64,000 nt of DNA from Spirochaetota bacterium (GTDB lineage: Bacteria; Spirochaetota; Spirochaetia; Treponematales; Treponemataceae), in the NCBI GenBank assembly GCA_023398165.1, contig JAEWSQ010000007.1:62001-126000 (forward strand), in the 5' to 3' direction. Below are positions 19,009 to 26,678 of the stretch, piece after piece. The translations under genes and the position numbers were made by a program. The number at the start of each line of letters is the position of its first letter. Position 1 is the stretch's first letter. A model generated the notes under the pieces. That model saw only the letters and a list, made by a program, of their open reading frames with translations. It was not told where the DNA came from and did not search any database.

Positions 19009-19164
19009 ATGAAAGCTCTTTTAGTAATCGATGTTCAGGAATCTCTTACAGCAAATAAGCTCTATAACAAGAACACTTTTTTTGATTCTATAAATTCTGC
19101 AATTAAGCATCATACTGATATTAGCGATCTGGAATTAAAAGGAGTCGTCGTTTCAGAATTCTAG
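19009..19164 (+). pseudogene. N-terminal stub of an isochorismatase-family hydrolase
   Basis: An ATG at 19009 with AAGGAG at 18998-19003 opens a 51-codon frame. Its start (MKALLVIDVQESL) is the usual N-terminus of cysteine hydrolases of the isochorismatase family, including the Asp of the DVQ motif. Family members are 160-200 residues and need a Lys and a Cys further on; here the frame ends after VVVSEF with a stop at 19162-19164. The TAG shares the palindromic CTAG with the stop of the convergent CPBP gene, so the break is at that junction. A deletion remnant is the simplest reading. Confidence 0.6.
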
Positions 19165-19958
19165 AACAGTGCAATAATCCAGCCTAATACTGTTACGATG
19201 GCATTTGCAAAATTGTGACACAAAAACGGAGCTAAGAGGTTTCCTGTTTTTTGATATATAAAAGCATAATAAAAACCGCACACGAGAGCTGTTGCCTGTT
19301 GTACAGGATCTATATGTGTTATTTTAAAAGGCGAAGTCGAAAAATAAATATGTGCTCCTGCAAAAAGAAATGCCGATATCAGGCTGAATATGATGTGCCT
19401 ATTTTTCTCCGGTAAAGAGAACTCATTATTCTTTTCTGTTCTATTTAACAATACAGCGAGGATGGAAATAAAGGCGGCCCGGAATAAAAGTTCTTCTCCA
19501 ATTCCCGGAAAAAGTAATTGAAAAAGAAGCGTATAGAAAATCTTAGAACGGGACGGCAGCGGGGTATGAGCCATGCTTTGCCAAATTGCCGGAAGAAAAA
19601 AATAGCATAGAATGCAGTATGCTATACTGATGATTGTCCATGATAAAGCAAAAATAGCGAAGTATACTAAGCTCGGTTTTATATTTTTTAGAGTAACGCC
19701 AAAGTCATTCACTTTTCTTCTTAGAACTGCCAGCCCCAGTACTAAACCGAGAAGCGCTTGTACTGCCTGTTGAAGAACTCCGGTAGAAAAGTTTTTTGCA
19801 TCATGAGAAAAGGGAAGTGTGTTGTAAACATAATTCCCAATAATGATTAAACCTGTATTCATCATATGAACAAAAAGAAAAAGTAAGAGCGATACAGATA
19901 GCAGTGAAAGTGTTGTTTTAATTGTATTTATTGGTTTCATGTTTTCGTAAAGTAGCAT
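19161..19958 (-). CDS. CPBP-family intramembrane glutamic endopeptidase
   Basis: 265 residues with about seven hydrophobic segments. The three CPBP (CAAX protease/Abi) motifs are present: EELLFRAAF (EExxxR), FLFAGAHIYF (FxxxH) and CHNFANA (HxxxN/D). The family cleaves or processes membrane-embedded substrates and in several bacteria handles bacteriocin immunity or prenyl-like processing; the substrate here cannot be told. Neither the ATG at 19958 nor the next one at 19940 has a good ribosome site. The stop overlaps that of the truncated isochorismatase-like stub on the other strand. Confidence 0.85.
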   Translation of the reverse strand: MLLYENMKPINTIKTTLSLLSVSLLLFLFVHMMNTGLIIIGNYVYNTLPFSHDAKNFSTGVLQQAVQALLGLVLGLAVLRRKVNDFGVTLKNIKPSLVYFAIFALSWTIISIAYCILCYFFLPAIWQSMAHTPLPSRSKIFYTLLFQLLFPGIGEELLFRAAFISILAVLLNRTEKNNEFSLPEKNRHIIFSLISAFLFAGAHIYFSTSPFKITHIDPVQQATALVCGFYYAFIYQKTGNLLAPFLCHNFANAIVTVLGWIIALF

Positions 19959-19971
19959 ATTCTTAAACTAA

Positions 19972-20000
19972 TTGACAGATGCCGAATAAGCAGTTATAGT
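19972..20000 (+). promoter_or_regulatory. Strong sigma-70 promoter
   Basis: TTGACA at 19972-19977, a 17-base spacer and TATAGT at 19995-20000. Downstream comes a ribosome site (CTGGAGG at 20017-20023) and a 15-codon frame, then no full gene until rsgA at 20324. Confidence 0.65.
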
Positions 20001-20028
20001 CATATTATCTCATATTCTGGAGGTCTGT

Positions 20029-20076
20029 ATGTTGGTTATTGCATCTTATTTGGCGGTTAGGTCTGCAGAAAAATAA
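20029..20076 (+). other. Possible 15-codon mini-ORF or gene stub
   Basis: ATG at 20029 with CTGGAGG six bases upstream encodes MLVIASYLAVRSAEK and then stops at 20074-20076. It directly follows a near-consensus promoter. It could be a leader peptide or the stump of a lost gene; the next 150 bases show nothing recognisable. Confidence 0.3.
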
Positions 20077-20234
20077 GAACGGCTTTTCTCTTTGTAGTGA
20101 ATATTAATCCTTTCTATTTTTCCCCCCTCTCGACTATCATTAAGACTATCGTAAGCAGCCTATCCGTCACAGCCTTTTAATCTCATCAACAGCACGTTGT
20201 GCTTTTTTATTTTTATTACTATAAAGGCAGCAGT

Positions 20235-20339
20235 ATGTCACGGCAGCAGAAAATATATATTTCAACAGAGTCATTTATTTGTAGTAATTGCGGCAGAGCC
20301 GTTATTCCTTTAGAGGTATTATCATGCAGGACAGTATAA
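20235..20339 (+). pseudogene. N-terminal stub of an RNHCP-domain zinc protein
   Basis: An ATG at 20235 opens 34 codons. The segment FICSNCGRAVIPLE matches the start of RNHCP-domain proteins (MSRxxx...F.C..CG..V.PL...), with the first CxxC zinc pair present. The family normally continues with the RNHCP signature for another 60 or more residues; here it stops at 20337-20339. Genes of this family often sit directly before an rsgA-type gene, and here the stub runs into the start of one (ATG at 20324, different frame). A deletion that fused the two is inferred. Confidence 0.55.
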
Positions 20340-21559
20340 ATCCGTTTTCATGGGGCTGGAAACAGGAATTGTTTTCTCTTTGGCAGCAGGAAGTTTCTTC
20401 ACTAAAATTACAACCTGATATCAGTCTTTCTCTAATTCCGGCGCGTATAACTGCCAAAAATCATCATAAATATGATATTGTATGCCCTGATTTTTCTTCG
20501 ATTACAGGTTTTTTACCGGATCAAAAAACATCAGGATTTTTTTATCAAGTGCCGGTGCAGGGAAGTTTCGAGTATTCTCTTGAGGATGAATCATCCTACC
20601 CTGTAACGGGCGACTGGGTAATGATCCAGATTGAAGGGACTGTTCTCCGTATAAAAAAAGTACTTCCCCGTATGACTAATCTAAGCAGGGGAAGAGCGGG
20701 AAATACAAGTGCTGAGCAGGTGCTTGCATCAAACATCGACACCTTGTTCATCGTAAATGCATTAGACGGAGGGAGAAATTTTCTACCTTCGATGATCGAG
20801 CGTGCTCTCATCCTTGCAGGGCATTCAGGATCGCAAGCTCATATTATTCTTAATAAAGCAGATCTCGCTTCCGGTGAATACAAAGAGGAAGTTCTGCATG
20901 AATGTGAAATTAGTTTCCCGTCTATTCCCTGTACTCTTGTTAGTGCAAAGACAGGAGAGGGAATGGATGTATTGAACTCGTATTATCAGGCCGGAACAAC
21001 TATAGGCATGCTCGGAAAAAGCGGTATGGGTAAATCTGCTTTAGTTAATGCGCTTGGAAAATGCAGGTATGGATCTGAAGGAGAACGGGCTGGCATTTCA
21101 AATACCGCTGATAGTCATGTTCATTCTCTAAATGAAAATGCCGTGCTGGAAGGTGAAGTACGGCAGTCTGATTTACGCGGACGTCATACTACAACCTCAA
21201 GCCGTTTGTATAGGCTTTCATCCGGTCTGCTCATCATAGACAGTCCTGGAATCAGGGAGCTGAAGCTTTGGGGGACAGAGGATGACATCGAAGAATCCTT
21301 TGCCGATATTGCTTCTCTTTCTGCAGGCTGCCGTTTTTCCGACTGTACTCATACAGGAGAACCTGGCTGTTCGGTACAGGAGGCCTTGGAATCGGGGATA
21401 CTCGAGCAAAAACGCTACCTCAGGTATCTTGAATTATCGAGAGAGATTGCATTTCTGGAAACGAGAACCAGCGAAAACGCACGGCGGAATGAGGAACGTA
21501 AATGGAAACAGATTTCAAAATTCCAAAAGTCTCTTAAAAAAGAAAGGGGAAGGTATTAG
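20324..21559 (+). CDS. rsgA: RsgA-type circularly permuted ribosome-associated GTPase
   Basis: 411 residues from the ATG at 20324 (a longer frame begins at 20288 but overlaps the RNHCP stub and lacks a ribosome site). Order of parts: an N-terminal OB-like domain (PVTGDWVMIQ), then the GTPase motifs in permuted order, G4 (LNKADL), G1 (GKSGMGKSALVNAL) and G3 (DSPGIREL), with a TTTSSR-type switch between. The zinc knuckle with C, C, H and C follows (CRFSDCTHTGEPGC). The family releases late 30S assembly intermediates in a GTP-dependent way. The long N-terminus and gene context (after an RNHCP stub, not with housekeeping genes) suggest a second, accessory RsgA copy rather than the main one. Confidence 0.88.
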   Translation: MQDSINPFSWGWKQELFSLWQQEVSSLKLQPDISLSLIPARITAKNHHKYDIVCPDFSSITGFLPDQKTSGFFYQVPVQGSFEYSLEDESSYPVTGDWVMIQIEGTVLRIKKVLPRMTNLSRGRAGNTSAEQVLASNIDTLFIVNALDGGRNFLPSMIERALILAGHSGSQAHIILNKADLASGEYKEEVLHECEISFPSIPCTLVSAKTGEGMDVLNSYYQAGTTIGMLGKSGMGKSALVNALGKCRYGSEGERAGISNTADSHVHSLNENAVLEGEVRQSDLRGRHTTTSSRLYRLSSGLLIIDSPGIRELKLWGTEDDIEESFADIASLSAGCRFSDCTHTGEPGCSVQEALESGILEQKRYLRYLELSREIAFLETRTSENARRNEERKWKQISKFQKSLKKERGRY

Positions 21560-21569
21560 GCTTAATAAA

Positions 21570-21600
21570 GTGTCTGTCTCTACAGTGAAGGGACAGACAC
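21570..21600. terminator. Stem-loop between convergent rsgA and lacI-type genes
   Basis: Arms 21570-21580 (GTGTCTGTCTC) and 21590-21600 (GGGACAGACAC) form an 11-pair stem with a 9-base loop. T-runs are weak on both sides, so it is a possible bidirectional terminator. It covers the stop codon of the lacI-type gene. Confidence 0.5.
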
Positions 21601-22644
21601 CTTCCCAGTGCTTTCCCGTATTATAAGTTTTTGAGGATAGGTTTTTATTACCGGTTCAAGGGAAGGATCTTTAATTTTTTCTAAAAGTCTTTTCATCATG
21701 TCGCGTCCGAGTCTTGTGCTGTCCTGATTAATCGAGGTAAGACGCGGTATGGTGTATTGATCCATGTCGAGGTTGTCGTAGCCGATCACAGAAAGATCTT
21801 CGGGAATCCGTATACCCAGATCCTCAGCCGCTCTCATTCCTGCAACAGCCATCGTATCGGATGAATATAAGATTGCAGTTGGTCTATTTTTACTTCTGAG
21901 AATATTTTTGGTTTCTGTGTAGCTCATTTCATCATCGTAGTGTGCATCTATGCAGAACTCTTCATGTACAACTATTCCGTGCTTTGTTAATACATCCCTC
22001 CATGCAATCTCTCTAAACCGCGAGGAATGGGTTGCATATGCGAATCCCTTGAACAATGCGATCTTTGTGTGCCCCAGTGATATAAGATATTCGAGCGCAT
22101 CGCTTGTTCCCTGATAATCGTCGCACATAAAGGTGTCAAATTTTGTTCCTTCAAGGTGTCTCTGAAATACGATGCATGGTTTTGTTATTTGGGAAAGTGT
22201 TTTTATTAGTTCGTTTTCAGTTTGAAGTGAATTTAAAATCAAACCCTGAATTTCCCGCCCTGTCATATTTTTAACAGCATTCTGCTCCCTGCTTCCGAGG
22301 CTGTTATCTTGTTTGTGTTCTTCTTCATCTGCCGAGCATGTGCGGCACAGATCTGATGATGAAATAAAAACGCCGTAACCTTCATTCCATGCAAACTCCT
22401 GCATTGCATGAAGTATTACGGCAAAATAGGGATCAGAACTTGAAATGGTAACGACGCCGATTGTTTTTGTTTCACCCATCCTCAGGCTGCGCGCTAAAAC
22501 ATTAGGGCAATATCCAAGCTTTTGTATCGCATCCTCCACACGTTTTCGTGTTTCATCTGATACACTGCGCGTATTGTTTATTACATGGGACACTGTTGTA
22601 TACGAAACACCGGCTTCTTTTGCAACATCTTTTGTCGTTACCAT
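21580..22644 (-). CDS. LacI-family transcriptional regulator
   Basis: 354 residues. The N-terminal helix-turn-helix and hinge are canonical (MVTTKDVAKEAGVSYTTVSH, VINNTRSVSDETRKRV, YCPNVLARSLRMGETKTIGVV), followed by a periplasmic-binding-protein-like ligand domain (VIGYDNLDMDQYTIPRLTSI). A Cys/Glu/Gln-rich insertion of about 30 residues (CRTCSADEEEHKQDN) in the first ligand subdomain is unusual. The gene starts 20 bases after the MATE transporter gene on the same strand, so the two form an operon. The palindrome at 24015-24048, upstream of the pair, is the likely operator, giving an autoregulated transporter-repressor unit. The ligand is unknown. Confidence 0.9.
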   Translation of the reverse strand: MVTTKDVAKEAGVSYTTVSHVINNTRSVSDETRKRVEDAIQKLGYCPNVLARSLRMGETKTIGVVTISSSDPYFAVILHAMQEFAWNEGYGVFISSSDLCRTCSADEEEHKQDNSLGSREQNAVKNMTGREIQGLILNSLQTENELIKTLSQITKPCIVFQRHLEGTKFDTFMCDDYQGTSDALEYLISLGHTKIALFKGFAYATHSSRFREIAWRDVLTKHGIVVHEEFCIDAHYDDEMSYTETKNILRSKNRPTAILYSSDTMAVAGMRAAEDLGIRIPEDLSVIGYDNLDMDQYTIPRLTSINQDSTRLGRDMMKRLLEKIKDPSLEPVIKTYPQKLIIRESTGKVSVPSL

Positions 22645-22664
22645 TACTCTATAGCACTCCTGCC

Positions 22665-24002
22665 TTATGCAGCCTCTGCCTGCAGGGGCTGCGTATTTTT
22701 TCTAAAGTATATACGGTTCATTATAGCACGAATAAGTTCATCGAGGAGCATTGCTCCAAAAACTCCTAAAAGTCCGGTTTTGAAAACAAGCACTAAAAGA
22801 TAACCCGCTGCTACAACAAACACAGTACCGAAGATCTGAGTATACAGCATCCACCGGGTTTTTCCCATACCTCTTATGCCGCCTCCAAAAATCATGTTGC
22901 CTGCTTTTGGAAGCAGAATAAAGGCGCTTATGATAAAAATGTTCCTGGACTGGTCTATTACGGTAAAATCAGAAGTAAAAATTCTACTGAAAAAATCCGG
23001 AACGGTGCAGAATAGTACCATAAAAACAACGGCTACTATAGAGCACATTAGTAAGGACGTTCTGATTATATCCCGTATTTGATGAGTGTTTTTCTCTCCT
23101 GTTTTAATGCCTGAAAGGGTAGTAGATGCACTGCCGAGCGCCATGAAGGCAAGGGCGGGAATCATGCTTACAGAAAACACAAGCGAGTAAATACCTGCCG
23201 CAAGGGGAGAAATGCCGTTGCACAACCTTATAAGGAGAAGATTCCCGAAGTTCCATAAGAGGTCTTCCAGTCCCGCAGGTATACCAATTGCAACAACCGA
23301 CTTAAACTTTGAAAACTGCGCCTGCTTAATTGAAGAAAGCGAAAGGCGGCAGGTGAGCTTTGCAGAAAAGGCAGCCGGTAAAAAGTAGCCAAGACCTGCA
23401 ATATCAGCTATAAGAGTTGCTAAAGAGGCTCCTTCAATACCCATTTGTGGAAATCCGAGTTTACCGAATATTAACACCCAGTCCAGAATAATATTCACAG
23501 CGGATCGAATAATAGCTGATACAAACATTGCCTTATTTTGACCGTTTCCGTTAAAAATGGCCTGGGAAGTGGTAAAAAAGCCGGTTAAGAGAATGCTGTA
23601 CATGTAGATTCTCGAGTATTTTATAGTAAGCTCAAGAACATACCCGTCCAATCCCATGAGTCTATAAATAAACAGGTCTCCCGAAAACCAGACAAAGAAT
23701 ACCACAGCTGATATCAGACTGGTGAACAAAAGTGAAGATCCCAGTATCGATTCCGCCTGGTGGTAGTTTTTTTCACCAATTTTCTGGCTGACAAGAATAG
23801 CAGTTCCTGTTCCCAGTGCATACAAAAAAGATATAGATGTCCAGATGCTGAACGATGCATTGCTGACTGCCGACAAATACTCTGCCGACACAGCTCCCAA
23901 AAAAGCCTGATCTGTCAATCTCTGTACCTGTCCTATAACAAGACTTGCAAAAACCGGTGTTCCAATTTTTATAAGCGGTTTTGTGAACGAATTCTGAATC
24001 AT
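22665..24002 (-). CDS. MATE-family efflux transporter
   Basis: 445 residues with about 12 hydrophobic segments in two similar halves, and the usual MATE start (LIKIGTPVFASLVIGQVQRLTDQAFLG). MATE proteins export cationic compounds with sodium or proton coupling. A ribosome site (AGGAGAAATG on the minus strand) precedes the ATG at 24002. The gene is first in an operon with a LacI-type repressor and sits behind a promoter overlapped by the 34-bp palindrome. Control of a MATE pump by a LacI-family regulator, normally linked to sugars, suggests the substrate may be sugar-linked, which is inference. Confidence 0.88.
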   Translation of the reverse strand: MIQNSFTKPLIKIGTPVFASLVIGQVQRLTDQAFLGAVSAEYLSAVSNASFSIWTSISFLYALGTGTAILVSQKIGEKNYHQAESILGSSLLFTSLISAVVFFVWFSGDLFIYRLMGLDGYVLELTIKYSRIYMYSILLTGFFTTSQAIFNGNGQNKAMFVSAIIRSAVNIILDWVLIFGKLGFPQMGIEGASLATLIADIAGLGYFLPAAFSAKLTCRLSLSSIKQAQFSKFKSVVAIGIPAGLEDLLWNFGNLLLIRLCNGISPLAAGIYSLVFSVSMIPALAFMALGSASTTLSGIKTGEKNTHQIRDIIRTSLLMCSIVAVVFMVLFCTVPDFFSRIFTSDFTVIDQSRNIFIISAFILLPKAGNMIFGGGIRGMGKTRWMLYTQIFGTVFVVAAGYLLVLVFKTGLLGVFGAMLLDELIRAIMNRIYFRKNTQPLQAEAA

Positions 24003-24014
24003 TTCTCCTCCTAG

Positions 24015-24048
24015 TCAATACAAACGTTTGCGCAAACGTTTGTATTGA
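24015..24048 (-). promoter_or_regulatory. LacI-family operator (34-bp perfect palindrome)
   Basis: The 34 bases are a perfect palindrome centred on the CG at 24031-24032. It contains two copies of the LacI/PurR-like core CAAACGTTTG (24021-24030 and 24033-24042), each itself palindromic and centred 12 bases apart. It lies just downstream of the -10 box and 13 bases before the MATE start codon, an ideal repression site. Confidence 0.85.
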
Positions 24049-24049
24049 T

Positions 24050-24078
24050 ACTTTATCACAGAAACTTATATTTGACAA
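24050..24078 (-). promoter_or_regulatory. Sigma-70 promoter of the MATE-lacI operon
   Basis: On the minus strand TTGTCA (24078-24073), a 17-base spacer and TAAAGT (24055-24050). The palindromic operator begins 2 bases downstream of the -10 box. Confidence 0.6.
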
Positions 24079-24080
24079 GA

Positions 24081-24134
24081 AAAAATCAAAAAAAAAGTAC
24101 ATCAAGAAACCCGATTGAGTTTTCCTGATGTACT
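24081..24134 (-). terminator. Rho-independent terminator of the AraC-type gene
   Basis: Arms 24120-24134 and 24096-24109 form a stem of 13 pairs with one mismatch. On the minus strand it is followed by a T-rich tract (the A-run at 24081-24096). It stops transcription before the MATE promoter. Confidence 0.75.
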
Positions 24135-24160
24135 CTAGTAAAAAATTGTGAGCTGCTTAA

Positions 24161-24240
24161 CAGACCGAACGGTCCCGCTTACTCTTGTACCGGATAACAG
24201 ACCGAACGGTCCCGCTTACTCTTGTACTGGATAACAGACC
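24161..24240. repeat. 37-bp tandem repeat over the 3' end of the AraC-type gene
   Basis: Two copies, 24161-24197 and 24198-24234, differ at one base, and a third partial copy (CAGACC) begins at 24235. The stop codon of the AraC-type gene at 24216-24218 lies in the second copy, so the repeat duplicates the last codons and stop. Each unit carries the palindrome GACCGAACGGTC. Confidence 0.8.
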
Positions 24241-25655
24241 GTAATTTCCTTAGCAGGAAAGTTCCATCCTTCAAGATGCCATTCTGAAACCCATTGATGC
24301 CGTCCTGCTTTTACTTTTGTTTCCTTTGCCCATTGCTCCATGGCCGCCCAGACGTTGTACTGATTCCTTTGATCAGTCTTTACCGTTCTGTACAGACCGC
24401 CCTGAAATTCTTTTTCTTTGATCTCATTATCAGTAAAAGTAAATCCTTCGGGAAGTGTTATGAGAATTTCGTGGAAAAAAGGCGGGGTCTTTGCAAAACC
24501 GCTGCCGTACATAAATATACGGGTTTTCTCAGATTTCAAGGAATGTTTTTTTGCAAAACTGATAATCTTTTCCCACGCTTCCACTGCCGCTTTTTCGCTG
24601 TCGCCGCCTGTTACTCTCACATAAGCGGTTCTTAGGGGTTTGATTACCATGGGAACAGGTCTCAGCGATGCCTGTTTTTGAGGCGCCTCCTGAACAGGCA
24701 TATATAAATCTACTCCCCCAATATGATTCCCTTCATCTGAAAATCCCAGATGTTCTTCGAGATACTGCTGCCCTCCCCAGATGTATTTGCTCAGTTCCAT
24801 CCATTTATTAAATCTCTGCCAGCCTTTCATTATACTATACCCCAGATCTGCACCGTTTTCTCTTTTTATAGAGACAACAGCAAACATTCCGCCGTTGAGG
24901 GTTTTTCTCATGACTTCAGGGTAGGATTCATGACTGCCGTAATACGGTGCATCTTTCAGCGTATTATACAGAGTATCATCAATAGTAATGCAGACTTCGT
25001 AACCGTATGTTTCATTTCCCTCGGGATTTGACGGATCCGGATTATTAAAGCCGAAAATACGGTAGGCGCTTTGACCGTTATCATCTTTTTTATTAAAACG
25101 AATGCCATTATTTTCGATCCATTTTTGCATCTTTTCAAAGGCGTGTTGTTCACAGTCTTTCCCAAAATACTTGAAACAGGCTGTTTTCATTGGTTCAAGT
25201 TTCTTCAACAGTTTAATATCAGGATACTCTTCGAGAAGTTTTTTATCCTGTAATTCAAAATACTCATCCATAATGTTAATCCTCCGTAAGCCCTTGTGAT
25301 TCTTTTCTTTTGAACGGGATTCCGTCTTATCTCTGCCCTTTTGCAGTTCGGAAGGATTCATTGCGAATTCCTCCCTGAACGATCGGGTAAAGGCGTCTGC
25401 ACTGGTGTATCCGTATTTTACGGCAGCATCGAGAACTCTCAGCTCTCTGTGTGTCAATAAATCGTCATATGCCTTTGCCAGTCTTCTTCTCCGTATGTAT
25501 TCTTTTACAGTAAAGCCTGCAATAGACATAAACATGCGGTAAAAGTTCGACAAACTCATAAAAGCTTCCTGTGCAGCCTGTTCAATAGAGAAATCTTCCT
25601 CTAAGTTGTTTTCTATAAACACTATGGACCGGCCGATCCTTTCGTAGTAGTTCAT
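24216..25655 (-). CDS. AraC-family regulator with two GyrI-like effector-binding regions
   Basis: 479 residues from the ATG at 25655; a GTG at 25670 is an alternative. Residues about 5-110 form an AraC double helix-turn-helix (FSIEQAAQEAFMSLSNFYRMF, GYTSADAFTRSFREEFAMNPSEL). After a basic linker comes a GyrI-like effector-binding domain (TACFKYFGKDC, YEVCITIDDTL, GGMFAVVSIKRENG) and a second similar region (LRTAYVRVTGGDSEKA, GGLYRTVKTDQ). Such proteins (Rob/SoxS-like fused to GyrI) sense small hydrophobic or cationic compounds. The neighbouring MATE pump makes drug sensing plausible. The 3' end is duplicated (24161-24240). Confidence 0.82.
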   Translation of the reverse strand: MNYYERIGRSIVFIENNLEEDFSIEQAAQEAFMSLSNFYRMFMSIAGFTVKEYIRRRRLAKAYDDLLTHRELRVLDAAVKYGYTSADAFTRSFREEFAMNPSELQKGRDKTESRSKEKNHKGLRRINIMDEYFELQDKKLLEEYPDIKLLKKLEPMKTACFKYFGKDCEQHAFEKMQKWIENNGIRFNKKDDNGQSAYRIFGFNNPDPSNPEGNETYGYEVCITIDDTLYNTLKDAPYYGSHESYPEVMRKTLNGGMFAVVSIKRENGADLGYSIMKGWQRFNKWMELSKYIWGGQQYLEEHLGFSDEGNHIGGVDLYMPVQEAPQKQASLRPVPMVIKPLRTAYVRVTGGDSEKAAVEAWEKIISFAKKHSLKSEKTRIFMYGSGFAKTPPFFHEILITLPEGFTFTDNEIKEKEFQGGLYRTVKTDQRNQYNVWAAMEQWAKETKVKAGRHQWVSEWHLEGWNFPAKEITVCYPVQE

Positions 25656-25719
25656 GGCTCTATAATACACGATACTTATTCCTCTGTACCCGACTTTTTT
25701 TCTAAACTTTGTCTACAAG

Positions 25720-25761
25720 TACTGAATAAGTCAGCATCATAGACTGCCGGGTTATTCAGTA
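25720..25761. repeat. 10-bp perfect inverted repeat in the 25.67-25.99 kb gap
   Basis: TACTGAATAA at 25720-25729 and TTATTCAGTA at 25752-25761 flank 22 bases; a -10-like TATAAT overlaps the right arm (25759-25764) and GAGGAG follows. The rest of the 326-base gap is AT-rich and shows no gene I can support. It may be an operator for the AraC-type gene or the lipoprotein to the right. Confidence 0.4.
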
Positions 25762-25996
25762 TAATAATATGAGGAGAAAATAGAATAATACTGTTGTATT
25801 TCTCTCTAAATGTATTTACAAAAATGGAAAAATTGGATAAATTAGAGAAACTAGTGTATCTAGTAAAGAGAATGAAGATTTTTTATGATGATTGTAATGT
25901 GCTTTGGTATTTATTCTTCTAACGGGAACAACCATCACTATCTACATACAGTAATTAACTCTTCAAATATTTTTCTGAGTATTTATGGAGAAACGT

Positions 25997-26488
25997 ATGC
26001 GTACAAAAACTATTCAAGCGTCAGTTATGGGGATTATTCTTGTTTTCTCTGCTGCTTCATGTTCCAGCTTGACGGATCTTGCTCTAGCAATTTCCGGTTC
26101 ACCTGCACAGACAACGACAAAATCGACAAGTACTGATTCAACCGGGAAAACAACTAAATCTTCCAAAACGGTTGAAACCTATAATACCGGCAAACCGGTT
26201 GTAGAAAAGGCAACTGCTACAGTTATTCCGAGCGGAACTTATTTACGGAAAGATTCCAAAACTGATATACAGTGTTTTGTATCCGGTAAAAGCTTTGTTG
26301 AAATGAATCCGTCAATAAAAAAAGAAAGCGATATGATTAATGGTACCTATTCAATTAAATCAAACGCTGTATATGTTAATGGCAAAGCGACTGATTTTAC
26401 CTGGGATGGTAAAACTCTAAAAAAGGGTTCTATTGCCTTTATTAGAGATACTTCAGCAGATTCAACTGTTAATTCAGACGTATATTGA
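25997..26488 (+). CDS. Small lipoprotein of unknown function
   Basis: 163 residues from the ATG at 25997, with GGAGA at 25988-25992; the ATG at 25985 overlaps that site. Lipobox SAASC. Residues about 30-70 are a Thr/Ser/Lys-rich linker, followed by a compact domain (VIPSGTYLRKDSKTDIQCFVSG, INGTYSIKSNAVYVNG, KTLKKGSIAFIRD) resembling the small lipocalin-like beta domains of treponemal lipoproteins. A single-gene unit with a strong terminator. Confidence 0.6.
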   Translation: MRTKTIQASVMGIILVFSAASCSSLTDLALAISGSPAQTTTKSTSTDSTGKTTKSSKTVETYNTGKPVVEKATATVIPSGTYLRKDSKTDIQCFVSGKSFVEMNPSIKKESDMINGTYSIKSNAVYVNGKATDFTWDGKTLKKGSIAFIRDTSADSTVNSDVY

Positions 26489-26512
26489 TTTCATGTGAGC
26501 TGAAATAAAAAA

Positions 26513-26553
26513 GAGCAGAATGCTGGTTAGACAGCATTCTGTTCTTTTTTTTT
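26513..26553 (+). terminator. Rho-independent terminator
   Basis: Arms 26514-26525 (AGCAGAATGCTG) and 26532-26543 (CAGCATTCTGTT) form a 12-pair stem with one wobble and a 6-base loop, followed by nine T. Confidence 0.9.
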
Positions 26554-26631
26554 GCAGGCAGTATTCCCTCTTTACTAATACACAATAAATTAATAAAATT
26601 AATATGAAAATTAATATAATTAATTTATATA

Positions 26632-26660
26632 TTGACATATTTAATATGTGGTGCTATATT
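26632..26660 (+). promoter_or_regulatory. Near-consensus sigma-70 promoter with internal palindrome
   Basis: TTGACA at 26632-26637, a 17-base spacer and TATATT at 26655-26660, 18 bases before the DUF2089 start. The spacer carries the palindrome ACATATTTAATATGT (26636-26650), a possible operator, perhaps for the helix-turn-helix protein encoded just downstream. Confidence 0.65.
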
Positions 26661-26678
26661 TTAATCAGGAGGTACAGC

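Noticed and set aside
25824..25922. Possible 32-codon gene (MEKLDKLEKLVYLVK start)
   Set aside because: No ribosome site precedes the ATG and the composition is AT-driven; not supported as a gene.
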